The notes below the pieces were generated by a model, which worked only from the letters and a program-made list of their open reading frames with translations, searched no databases and was not told where the DNA came from. From contig NZ_CAJYVU010000175.1 in the NCBI RefSeq assembly GCF_913778135.1, positions 1-64,000 on the forward strand: DNA of 64,000 bases, in the 5' to 3' direction. Below, piece by piece: positions 19,893 to 29,135 of this stretch. The position numbers and the translations under genes were made by a program. This stretch comes from an uncultured Sphingomonas sp. GTDB taxonomy: Bacteria; Pseudomonadota; Alphaproteobacteria; Sphingomonadales; Sphingomonadaceae. Every line of letters begins with the position of its first letter. The first letter of the stretch is position 1.

Positions 19893-22622
19893 TCAAAGCC
19901 GGAAGCGGACGCCCACGCGGTACACGCTTTCCAGGAACCGCGTCTGGAAGATGTAGCTCTGCCCCAGCGTGTTGAACTGCCGCCGGTTCTGTGCCGCTGC
20001 ACCCAGCAGGTTGTTGACGTTGAAGGTGAAGGTGATGTTCGGCGTCGGCGTCAATGTGGCGGCGAAATCCATCGTGCCGCGCCCGTTCTCGATGATCGGC
20101 AGCGTCGGCCCGATCACGCCCGCGCCCAGCGCAGGGTCGGCGACCTGCCCGTACCCGACGATGAAGTTCGAGCGGTAATTGTACGACAGTCGCGCCGACA
20201 GCTCGGGCGTGTCGTAGAATGCCGAGAGATTGTAGGTGTGCTTCGACGTGCCCGCGATCCGCTGCTGGCCTGCGAGCGTCGCGGCTAGGTTCGGCGCCAG
20301 CTCCGATGTGGCATCCAGATAGGTGTAGTTCACCAGACCGCCGACATTGCTCAGCCAGTTGGGCAACCACGGCGCGCGCAGGAAGGTGCGGAACCCAGCC
20401 TCGACGCCGTCGACGCGTCCCCTGCCGCCGTTGTCGGGCCGGTTGAGCCGCAGGCGACCGAACTGCGCGTCAGGCACGTCGGTGACGAAGGTGTTGATGA
20501 ACCCGTTCAGGTCCTTACGGAATGCGCCGACCGTGAATGACCCGCTGCGCGAGAAATACCATTCGAGCGAGGCGTCGTAATTGTTCGACCGGATTGGTTG
20601 CAGGTCGGGGTTGCCGCTGCTCGCGCTGCGCACGCAGTCGGTGCTGTTCGGATCGGTCGTGCAGATCGTGGGTAGCGCGCCGATCGTGACGGTAGGGTTC
20701 AACTGACCAAAACCTGGCCGCGTCCGCGTCTGCGTAAAGGCCAGACGCAGCTGCAACTCGCGTGTCAGGTGCGCGCGAAGGCTGACGTTGGGCAGGTAAT
20801 CGGTGTCACGCGAACTGCTCGAGATCGGCGTCACCGTCGTCACGCCGTTGGTGGTCGAACGCCTCAGCCCGCTGACCTCGGCATCGGCACGCGTCGCGCG
20901 GAGGCCAACCTGACCGTCGATCGGAATACCCAGATCGAACGCGTAACGCGCCTGCAGATAGGCCGAATAGATATCCTCGTTGCTCTCGAAAATCGGCGTG
21001 CCGAAATCGAGCCGCCCCGGCGCAATCCCCAGCCGCCCGCGCAGGCCGTCCAGGTTCGCGTCCAGACTATCCACCGTGGGCGTCAGCCACGACCGGAGCG
21101 AGGGCACGTCATCGTTGCGGAACCCGCGCGGCGCCGACTGATACTGGAGCGGCAGCAGTGAATACAGCTGGCCCCCCGGCGCGTTGACCGCCTGCACGTT
21201 GTTGTACGATTCCGCCGTGCGCCGCGAATAACGCACGCCCGCCTGCAGTTCCGACAGGCCGAACCGGTCGAGCTTGTACTCGGCGTCCAGACGCCCCTGC
21301 CAGCTGCGGCCATGCCCGCGCGCGGCGGTCTGCGTCAGCCCGGTCCAGCGATAATTGTTCGCGTTGAACAGATCGTAGTTGAGAAGCGTCACTGCGCCGC
21401 CGCCGACGCCCTGCGGCGCATCGAACTCGAAATGCCGCCCCGGCGCCGATGTCAGCGCATAATTGAACGCGACATTGTAGTTGGTGAAGGTCGAATCGGT
21501 GAACGCGACATCGCCCGTCAACCGCGCCGGCCCATCGGTCAGGATAAAGCCGCCGCCCGCCTGATAGGTGTCGGTCCACTGATCGTTGATGTTCTGCGCG
21601 CCGCTGGGTGCCGGACCGGTGCCCGCCGCCGCGTCGAAACTTGCTGCCTGATTGGTACCGGGGAACAGCGTCACGTTGCTGAGCGTCGCAGTGTCGCTTG
21701 CCACTACCTGCATGTTGCGGTTGCCGTTCTTGGCGCGATAGCCCTGAAACAGGCCATCGAGGTAGATTTCCAGCGCCGCGCTCGGCCGCCACTGAAACGC
21801 CGCCGCGGCGTTGGGACGGTAACGGATGCCGGTGCCGTAGTCAGTGTTGACGAAATTGGGATAACGCAGCTGCGCGATCCCTGGCACGTTGGTGCGGTTG
21901 CGGATGTCCTGCGCATTCACGCGCGAGGAATCGGTGAACTTCGTGTCGGCGTATGACCCTTCGATCAGGAAACCCATCTCGCCGATCCCGGTGTCCCAGC
22001 GCGTGCTGAACAGCCCGTTCGCCTCAATCCCCAAATTCTGCGATTGATACCAGTGGACGCCGTTGACCGCACCGATCAGCGTTGTCTTCTTGAAATCGAA
22101 CGGCTGACGCGAGCGTACGTCGATCAATCCGGCAAGACCGGGCTCGAGCAGATTGGCGCTCGATGACTTGTACACGTCGATCCGCGCGATGCCGTTGGCG
22201 GGAAAATCCTGCAACTGGACGAAGCGTCCCTCGGCGGTAAAAACCTCGCGCCCCTTGTAGGTGGTGGCGAGGTCGACGAGGCCGCGCACGGTGACGCCCT
22301 GCGCGATGCCGGCGTTGCGCGTGACCTGTACGCCCGGAATACGCGCGAGCGATTCAGAGGCGGTCACGTCGGGCAGCTTGCCGATGTCCTCGGCCACGAC
22401 CGAATCGACGATCTCGTTCGAGTTCTCCTTTTTCGCCTGCGCGCTTGCCAAGCTGGCGCGAATGCCGCTGACGACGATGTCAGGCTGGGGCGCGTCGGCG
22501 GGAGCATCCATGTTGGGCACGGTACCGGCCGCGCCGGTCTCCTGGGCCGATGCCGCCGCCGAAACCAGCGCCAGTGCCGCCGCCGACACGCCGGTCAGTA
22601 GCTTCATGCCTCCACGAGCCAT
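19893..22622 (-). CDS. TonB-dependent receptor (carbohydrate-type)
   Basis: Signal peptide, PDIVVSGIRASLASAQAKKENSNEIVDSVVAEDIGKLPDVTASESLARIPGVQ, C-terminal VGVRFRL. Confidence 0.93.
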   Translation of the reverse strand: MARGGMKLLTGVSAAALALVSAAASAQETGAAGTVPNMDAPADAPQPDIVVSGIRASLASAQAKKENSNEIVDSVVAEDIGKLPDVTASESLARIPGVQVTRNAGIAQGVTVRGLVDLATTYKGREVFTAEGRFVQLQDFPANGIARIDVYKSSSANLLEPGLAGLIDVRSRQPFDFKKTTLIGAVNGVHWYQSQNLGIEANGLFSTRWDTGIGEMGFLIEGSYADTKFTDSSRVNAQDIRNRTNVPGIAQLRYPNFVNTDYGTGIRYRPNAAAAFQWRPSAALEIYLDGLFQGYRAKNGNRNMQVVASDTATLSNVTLFPGTNQAASFDAAAGTGPAPSGAQNINDQWTDTYQAGGGFILTDGPARLTGDVAFTDSTFTNYNVAFNYALTSAPGRHFEFDAPQGVGGGAVTLLNYDLFNANNYRWTGLTQTAARGHGRSWQGRLDAEYKLDRFGLSELQAGVRYSRRTAESYNNVQAVNAPGGQLYSLLPLQYQSAPRGFRNDDVPSLRSWLTPTVDSLDANLDGLRGRLGIAPGRLDFGTPIFESNEDIYSAYLQARYAFDLGIPIDGQVGLRATRADAEVSGLRRSTTNGVTTVTPISSSSRDTDYLPNVSLRAHLTRELQLRLAFTQTRTRPGFGQLNPTVTIGALPTICTTDPNSTDCVRSASSGNPDLQPIRSNNYDASLEWYFSRSGSFTVGAFRKDLNGFINTFVTDVPDAQFGRLRLNRPDNGGRGRVDGVEAGFRTFLRAPWLPNWLSNVGGLVNYTYLDATSELAPNLAATLAGQQRIAGTSKHTYNLSAFYDTPELSARLSYNYRSNFIVGYGQVADPALGAGVIGPTLPIIENGRGTMDFAATLTPTPNITFTFNVNNLLGAAAQNRRQFNTLGQSYIFQTRFLESVYRVGVRFRL

Positions 22623-22711
22623 CGTTTATTTTCCTCCCCCTATTTACTCCGCAATTATCATATCAATCTGCCTGCGCAAGAGCACATAGATGTGCCGGAG
22701 AATGTCGCGCC

Positions 22712-23257
22712 TTATGTTTGTTGCCGCCGGAAATAGATGACAAAGCCGGCGACATCGTGCGCAGTACCGAGCGTTGATCCCACGACAACCAGCCCGGCAC
22801 GTGCCAGTTCGGGGTCCTGCATCATCGCTCTCAGCGTCACCCAGGTAGCTTGCACTTTGTCGTAATCATCGTTGTTGGCAGTCGCCCCGGACACTTCGCA
22901 GGTCGATGCGCCGCACGTGATCGTCAGCGGCCTTCCATGTCCGATCTCGGGAATTTGCCGCAGCGCCATGTCGAGCCTTCCCTCGGCCTGTGCTGCCCAG
23001 TTTTCGTCTTTCGCTTCACTACGGACCTTCATGAACAGTTGATCGGCATCGTTCTGGAGCGGATCGGCGCGGGTCTTCGCCGCTGACGACGCCGACGGCT
23101 GTGATAATGAACGCGCGGGCGCCGGTTCCTGCGCTGAACGCTGCACCACGACCACCCCGGAGGCTTGCGGTGCAGGCGATTGGTTCACCCACCAGCCGAG
23201 CGCGCCGCACACTGCGACGCCGGCAGCCGCCATCGCTGCCATGACGTACTTCTGCAT
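22712..23257 (-). CDS. Hypothetical secreted/membrane-anchored protein
   Basis: 181 aa, N-terminal TM/signal, conserved-looking TITCGASTCEVSG Cys pair. Confidence 0.6.
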   Translation of the reverse strand: MQKYVMAAMAAAGVAVCGALGWWVNQSPAPQASGVVVVQRSAQEPAPARSLSQPSASSAAKTRADPLQNDADQLFMKVRSEAKDENWAAQAEGRLDMALRQIPEIGHGRPLTITCGASTCEVSGATANNDDYDKVQATWVTLRAMMQDPELARAGLVVVGSTLGTAHDVAGFVIYFRRQQT

Positions 23258-23308
23258 ATCACCTCCTGGCGACCGGCCGCGTGCTGCCGCCGGTCGCGCC
23301 CGATCAGA

Positions 23309-24439
23309 TCAGTATCCGCTGCGCGCGTAATATTGGATGCAGGCGGAACCTTGCAGGCGCCCGGCGATCTCCAGCACCTGACCGCCCGCGACGGAAAGCA
23401 GCGGCGCCGAGTAATTCGGGCACGGATTATTGCCATCGGGGTTGGGCACGCTGACCGGGGCGGAGATCGCGACCCACGGTCCCGCCGGATTGCCGCTGGC
23501 ACTCTTGAACAGCGTCGAGCCGCTGCCCGCCGCGATCGTGTTGTCGGCATTGCGCAGCTCCTGCCCGACGACCAGGATCGCGCCGTTCGCCATCACCGCA
23601 TTATAGGGCGCATGCGCGAAATAGCGGCCGTCGGACAGCCTGAGCGCGGTGCCGACGTTGCTTGCATTGCCCCAGTTCCATCCATCCGTGGACGTCCGAT
23701 AGAAGGTCGTGCACGCGGCCGGGCCGCACATTTCGTAGGTCATGAAGCGCGTGCCGCTCGCCAGCCGGCCGACGACCGCCATGCCGGGCCGGTCATTGTT
23801 GACCGTGCTGACGACTACGTCGGTCTGGTCGACCCAATTGGTGCCATTGTAGCTGCGCTTCATCAGCAATCGCTGACTGTGCACGCCGTCGGTTTCGTCC
23901 GAATAGAACATCACCAGCGCGCCGTCGTTCGCGACGATGAATTCCGGCTCCCACAAACCGCCGCCGCTGCTTGGCGAGGCGACCGGCGTCGCCACGTAGC
24001 GCCACGTCCGCCCGTTGTCGGTGCTGTGATAAAGCTTGATCTTCATGACTTTGCGGTCCGTGCTTTGCCCAACCGACCCAGCCCAGATCATCGTGCCCGC
24101 CGCCATTGAACCGATCGCGCGCGGCAGCACGAAGATGTTGCCGCAGCACAGCCCGGTCGAGAATTCAGCGTCGTTGATCTGCCCGACTTTCGCGAACGAC
24201 GCGCCTGCGTTGCTGCCGGCGTAAACATCGACATGTGCGCCGCTGTCGAACGAGGTAACGGTGGACACCAATTCGCCGTTCGGCATCGTACGCACGCGTG
24301 CATACATCGCGCTTGTCGTGCTCAGCTGCGATTGTGCCACCGCCGGTTGCGCAACGATCGGCAGGGCGATCAGCGCCGTCGCCGCGAGCGCACCAGCCAT
24401 GGGCCAGGCGATCGACCGACGCGAATGCTGCCTCTTCAT
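23309..24439 (-). CDS. Sialidase-fold hydrolase, GH93 exo-arabinanase-like or BNR-repeat enzyme, secreted
   Basis: Signal peptide; YARVRTMPNGELVSTVTSFDSG, LYHSTDNGRTWRYVATP (Asp-box), GGGLWEPEFIVANDGALVMFYSDE. Confidence 0.65.
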   Translation of the reverse strand: MKRQHSRRSIAWPMAGALAATALIALPIVAQPAVAQSQLSTTSAMYARVRTMPNGELVSTVTSFDSGAHVDVYAGSNAGASFAKVGQINDAEFSTGLCCGNIFVLPRAIGSMAAGTMIWAGSVGQSTDRKVMKIKLYHSTDNGRTWRYVATPVASPSSGGGLWEPEFIVANDGALVMFYSDETDGVHSQRLLMKRSYNGTNWVDQTDVVVSTVNNDRPGMAVVGRLASGTRFMTYEMCGPAACTTFYRTSTDGWNWGNASNVGTALRLSDGRYFAHAPYNAVMANGAILVVGQELRNADNTIAAGSGSTLFKSASGNPAGPWVAISAPVSVPNPDGNNPCPNYSAPLLSVAGGQVLEIAGRLQGSACIQYYARSGY

Positions 24440-24815
24440 CAATCCTCTCCTCGTTCGACCTCGTCCCGCAACAGTTTGCGACCGAGTCGATAGGAATAAT
24501 ATGATGAATGATTATCATTGTCGCTTCTATTATGTTTTAAGCAGCGAGAGGTAGCGAGGGCATCATCAACACGTGCCGCCCGTGAGATGCTGGAGGGAGC
24601 CGGGGCTTGTCGGGTGAGGTCTCAACGAAACAGGTCAACACCCGCGAACGACGCCTTTCCGTGCATTGGCCGTTCCGAGTGCTGGCTCACTCAACGGCGA
24701 TTAGCACCATCGCCGCGGCGCGCCGGATCGCCGCTCTTCCCCGCACGCTTTCCCTCTCGATGCGCGGACCGGCCCCTGCCGCACAATCGTCCCACAGATC
24801 CATTAAGGAGATACG

Positions 24816-26015
24816 ATGCCGCGTTTGAACCGTGTGAGCCGTTGCCTCGCCACCCTGGCGCTGATCGCCGCCACCACGACGCCAGCTGCTGTAGCGCAGC
24901 ACGCAGGTGGGTGGGTGCGTGCGTGGACCGCAAGTCCGCTTCCTCCACCGCCCGACAAAGTCGTGACGATCGAAAACGCCACTTTGCGCGCGACCGTGCG
25001 CACTGGTGCCGCAGGCCCGGCGCTTCGCCTGCGACTGTCGAACGAGCACGGCAGCGATGTCGTCCGCGTCAACGCTGCCACGATCCGCGGCCCCGGCGGT
25101 ACGTTCGTCCCCGTCACCTTCGGCGGCAAGCGCGAGGCGCGGATCGAGATCGGCGCACCGCTGGTCAGCGATCCCGTTCGCCTTCCGGTCAAGGCGTTCG
25201 ATCTGGTCGACGTGTCGCTGTTCGTGAAGGACAAGACCCCGCTCAGCACCGCGCATCAGGCCGGCGGCGCCCCCACGATCATCTCGGCTCCCGGCGACTT
25301 CACCAATGCCGCGCAGTTTACCGAGGCACAGCGCAGCACCTTTCGTCCGCTGATCGCGGGACTGGACGTTCAGTCACCCGCACAACGCCCGATCATCGTC
25401 GCGTTCGGCGATTCAATCACCGACAACACCGGCTGCGCCAATGACGCACCCGTGATCTGCCGCTGGGGCGACGCGCTCGCGCGGCGCTTCGCCGCCGCTG
25501 GCCGACCCGAGGTAGTGATCACTCAGGCGATCGGCGGCAACCGCCTGCTCGCGCCCGGTGCCGGACCCAGCGCGCTGATGCGGTTCGACCGCGACGTGCT
25601 CAGCGTGCCGGGCGTCACGCACGTGGCGATCCTGGAGGGGATCAACGACATCGGCACGATCGCGCTGGCGAAACCCGGCGAGCCGCTCGTCACCGCGGAT
25701 CAGCTGATCGGCGCCTTTAAACAGCTGATTGCGCGCGCGCACGAACACGCCATTAAGGTCGTCGGCTTCACCATCCTGCCTTACCAAGGCTCGGGCCGCT
25801 ACACCGACGCGGGCGAGGCGGTGCGCGTGGCGGTCAATCGCTGGATCATGACCGGCGGCGGCTTCGATGCGGTGTTCGATCTCGAAAAGACCGTCGCCGA
25901 TCCCGCGAACCCGAAGCGGCTGGCCACGCCGCTGCAGTTCGGCGACGACCTGCACCCCAACGACGCGGGTGAGACGAAGATGGCGGAGGCGATCCCGCTG
26001 TCGCTGTTCCGCTGA
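24816..26015 (+). CDS. SGNH/GDSL hydrolase (carbohydrate-esterase-like), secreted
   Basis: Signal peptide; IIVAFGDSITDNTGC (block I), AIGGNRLL, EGINDIG, DLHPNDAGETKMAEAI (block V). Confidence 0.9.
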   Translation: MPRLNRVSRCLATLALIAATTTPAAVAQHAGGWVRAWTASPLPPPPDKVVTIENATLRATVRTGAAGPALRLRLSNEHGSDVVRVNAATIRGPGGTFVPVTFGGKREARIEIGAPLVSDPVRLPVKAFDLVDVSLFVKDKTPLSTAHQAGGAPTIISAPGDFTNAAQFTEAQRSTFRPLIAGLDVQSPAQRPIIVAFGDSITDNTGCANDAPVICRWGDALARRFAAAGRPEVVITQAIGGNRLLAPGAGPSALMRFDRDVLSVPGVTHVAILEGINDIGTIALAKPGEPLVTADQLIGAFKQLIARAHEHAIKVVGFTILPYQGSGRYTDAGEAVRVAVNRWIMTGGGFDAVFDLEKTVADPANPKRLATPLQFGDDLHPNDAGETKMAEAIPLSLFR

Positions 26016-26020
26016 GGATA

Positions 26021-26058
26021 GCGCGCGGGCGCTGCCGCTCCGGCGGTCGCGCCCGCGC
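26021..26058. terminator. Hairpin between convergent SGNH and GH43 genes, possible bidirectional terminator
   Basis: GCGCGGGCG...CGCCCGCGC stem; no clear T tract. Confidence 0.4.
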
Positions 26059-27966
26059 TTACTCGCCGATCCGCAGTACTCCGATAGAGGCCGGATCACC
26101 GATATCGATCGGCACCAGTCCGAAATGCATCCGCCACGGCGCGGTCGGGTCGTTGCCGAACATCGTGTACCAATAGCGCCCCTGCTTGTCCCTGAACGCG
26201 GTGCCGTGCCCGCCGTGCGGCGCACCCATGCGGCGCTCGCTGTACGGACCTAGCAGCGAACGGGAGGTGCCGTACATCATATCGTACGTGCCGTGCGTGC
26301 GCAGCGGTCCGTTCCATTCGGCACCGGTCAGGAAATACACGCCGTCGACCTTGATCAGGCCATTGCCTTCGTATCCGACCGGATCACCTTTGCGGTCGAC
26401 CAGCTTGTGCACCGGTCTCTCAAAGCCGTCGCGCCGCGCGTTCAACTTGGCGATGCTGCCGCCGCCCCACAGGAAGTACAGCCCGTCGTCGTCCTCGAAG
26501 GGAAAACCGTCGATGCCGGTGACCAGATAGCTCTTGGTTACATTAACGTACGGCCCCGTCGCCTTGCCGCTGGTCGAGCGATACAGCCACGTCTTGCCGC
26601 CCACACCGCGCTCCATCACCGAGAAGGCGAGGTAATAGGTCTTGTCGTGCGCGACCCACTTGATCTCGGGCGCCCACAGTTCGGCGATGTTGCCGCCGAA
26701 GTCGTATCCCATCCCCTCCCAGCGCCAGATGAAGCCCACGTCGTCCCATTTCACGAGATCACGCGAGCGCCACAGCTTCACGCCGCCATCGGGCCGGTGA
26801 TAACCGTAACCGTCGAGCGTGCCGACCAGGTAATAATAGCCGTCGTCGCCCAGCGTGACCGATGGATCACGCATCGTCTCCGACGTGATCAGTGGCCTCC
26901 GCGCCGCAACCGCGCTGTCCTCGGTGATGACCGATCCCGCTTGCCGCAGCCGTCCATCGGGCGCGCGCTCCAGCGGCACCAGCCCGACCTGTTCGCAGAA
27001 CAACGCGAAACTATCGTCGCACTTGGGATTGTACACCGCCGTCAGCACGCCGCCCTCGCCGCGCAGCAGCGACCCGCGCCCCGCATGCGGCACTGCCAGT
27101 GCGCGTTTGGTGAATTGGCCATACGGGCTAGGTGCCTCGGCGACGAACAAGTCCTCGGTCGCGGTACGCAGCCGCCCAGTCACCTCGCTCGCCGCCAGCA
27201 CATAGCGGTCGCCGTCTCGGATCATCGTCGCGCCGCGCGTGCCGATGCGCGTACGCACCGGCCAATCCTTGCCCACCGGCGGCGTCTTCGCGAACAGCGC
27301 CTGATCGGGCTTGAGGTGTCGCGGCGCTTCCGCCAGCTTCTGCATGTCAGCGGCAAGCCGGGCGATCATGCCGCCGCCCCAGATCAGATAAGCCGCGCCA
27401 TCGATGTCGACGAACAGCGAGACATCGCTCGCATCCTCCACCAGGCACGGCGAGGCCGCGAAGGCACCACCGAGCGTCGCAGCGCTCCCCACCGCCACGC
27501 GCGCGCACCCGGTCTTGTCGGAGAAGGCCAAGTACAGCCGGTCGCCCGCCACCGCCACCGACGGCGCCAGATAACGCTCCGACACGTCGTCGGGTGCGAT
27601 CCCGTTGCCGCCGATCTTCGCCAGCCCGACACGCGTCCAGGCACGCGCGTCGGGAGAGGTCCATAGCTCAACGCCGTGGCGCGGCGGGTTGCGCAAGCTC
27701 GTACCGGTCAGGATCCAGCCGCCGCCGGGCAGCCGCGCCATCGACGCGTCGCCGATCGGCCGTTCGGCGAAGATCGCCGCGACCGGCTTCGCGCCCGCGT
27801 TTGGTTGGACGGTTGCATTTGCATCCATCGACGGATGATCGGCGAAGATGTCGTCGGCGACCGCCTTCTGCCGCCCGCCTTGCGCAGTTGCGGGCGCGAT
27901 CGAGGGCGCGGTTGCAACGGCGGCAATTGCGAAAGCCGATGCGAGGAAGATGCGACGGCTCGTCAT
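26059..27966 (-). CDS. Two-module GH43-like protein (tandem propellers), probable Tat export
   Basis: MTSRRIFLASAFAIAA Tat-like signal; MRDPSVTLGDDGYYYLVGT, IAELWAPEIKWVAHDKTYYLAFS; both halves carry IWGGGMIARL / LWGGGSIAKL. Confidence 0.82.
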   Translation of the reverse strand: MTSRRIFLASAFAIAAVATAPSIAPATAQGGRQKAVADDIFADHPSMDANATVQPNAGAKPVAAIFAERPIGDASMARLPGGGWILTGTSLRNPPRHGVELWTSPDARAWTRVGLAKIGGNGIAPDDVSERYLAPSVAVAGDRLYLAFSDKTGCARVAVGSAATLGGAFAASPCLVEDASDVSLFVDIDGAAYLIWGGGMIARLAADMQKLAEAPRHLKPDQALFAKTPPVGKDWPVRTRIGTRGATMIRDGDRYVLAASEVTGRLRTATEDLFVAEAPSPYGQFTKRALAVPHAGRGSLLRGEGGVLTAVYNPKCDDSFALFCEQVGLVPLERAPDGRLRQAGSVITEDSAVAARRPLITSETMRDPSVTLGDDGYYYLVGTLDGYGYHRPDGGVKLWRSRDLVKWDDVGFIWRWEGMGYDFGGNIAELWAPEIKWVAHDKTYYLAFSVMERGVGGKTWLYRSTSGKATGPYVNVTKSYLVTGIDGFPFEDDDGLYFLWGGGSIAKLNARRDGFERPVHKLVDRKGDPVGYEGNGLIKVDGVYFLTGAEWNGPLRTHGTYDMMYGTSRSLLGPYSERRMGAPHGGHGTAFRDKQGRYWYTMFGNDPTAPWRMHFGLVPIDIGDPASIGVLRIGE

Positions 27967-29135
27967 CGCTGCATCGCCCTGAAATCGTCGATCCACGCGT
28001 AGTTAAAGGCCGCGCTGCCGTCCGGATTCGGCTGCACCGTCCGCCCGGCATAGACGCTATTGATCAGCCACGGCGTCTTCTTCGGCCCCCACCCGTCCGA
28101 CATCGACGCACCCTGACGAAAGCCATAGGTCGCGACGGCCAGACGGCCGGTCGCGCGAAACATCGCCATTTGCCGCGCAAGGTAATGCTTGCGTGTCTCA
28201 AACCACGGGCTCATCCGCAGGAAGTCGTCCCACTTCGTTTTGGAGAAAGGCGTGGCGAGCGCTGCCTTCACGACCTGCCAGTTCTGCGTCGTGCGCGGCA
28301 GCTCATATCGATCGGCGAAGGCGGGCGCGACCGCCTGCGGCATCTGCGCCTGCCACCACCAGATCAGCGAGAATTCGGTGACTAGGAACGTCTGCTCGGG
28401 CCGCATCCGCGGCAGGATGTAATCGAGAAATGCCTTAGACGCCTCGATCCGGCTGACGTGCGGATGGATGTTGACGCCGTCCAGTTCCGGTGTCGCCTTC
28501 ACGAACGCCATCCACCGCTCGGTTGTCGCGTCGCGCCATGCCGGCTTCTCGAGCTGGTTGAGCGCGCCCATGTACAACCGCGTCCTGCACGTCGGCGCGC
28601 AATGCGTGGTGCGGTAATCGATCACACGCCGCGCGAGCCGCTCGTAGAAGCGGTTGAAGTTCGGGTTCCAGTCCTGCTGCCGGCTCTCGATGAACGGCTC
28701 GTTGCCGATCACCAGCACGTCGACCTTCCCCATCACCAGCGGCAGTACCGCGTCGGTACGCGCGACCTGTCGGCGGAACTCCACACCGTCGGCACTGGGA
28801 AACGGCACGCGATTGTACGGGTATTTAAGCGTCAGGATCGTCCGGTACCCGCGCCGGCCGAGATCGAGGATCGTCCTGACCGCGCCGTGGTCCGCCGCCG
28901 GGGCGCGATCGAGCTGCGGCATCGGCAGGAACAACCGCACCCATTTCGCGTCGGCCTTGTCGAGATCGCGCGTGTCCACGTCCTCGAAATGCTCGTTGTA
29001 ATTGGCGCCCAATGCTCCGGCTGCCTTCGCCGGGACCGCCTGCGCGACGCCCGAGCCGATCAGCACCGCGACGCTCAGCGCAGCAATCAAACAACGAAAG
29101 ACCGATCCCGCTTTCGTCATCCTGCCTTCACTCAC
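27963..29135 (-). CDS. Putative glycoside hydrolase, clan GH-A-like TIM barrel, family not recognised, secreted
   Basis: Signal peptide; DVLVIGNEPF and TFLVTEFSLIWWW resemble acid/base and nucleophile strands; 4-bp overlaps with both neighbours. Confidence 0.6.
   Translation of the reverse strand: MSEGRMTKAGSVFRCLIAALSVAVLIGSGVAQAVPAKAAGALGANYNEHFEDVDTRDLDKADAKWVRLFLPMPQLDRAPAADHGAVRTILDLGRRGYRTILTLKYPYNRVPFPSADGVEFRRQVARTDAVLPLVMGKVDVLVIGNEPFIESRQQDWNPNFNRFYERLARRVIDYRTTHCAPTCRTRLYMGALNQLEKPAWRDATTERWMAFVKATPELDGVNIHPHVSRIEASKAFLDYILPRMRPEQTFLVTEFSLIWWWQAQMPQAVAPAFADRYELPRTTQNWQVVKAALATPFSKTKWDDFLRMSPWFETRKHYLARQMAMFRATGRLAVATYGFRQGASMSDGWGPKKTPWLINSVYAGRTVQPNPDGSAAFNYAWIDDFRAMQR

Noticed and set aside
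26270-26286. ATCATATCGTAC, another match to the ATCATAY core
   Set aside because: Lies inside the GH43 coding sequence and lacks the extended flanking match; treated as chance
26293-27666. 457-aa plus-strand ORF opposite two-module GH43
   Set aside because: Shadow ORF without recognisable motifs or start context
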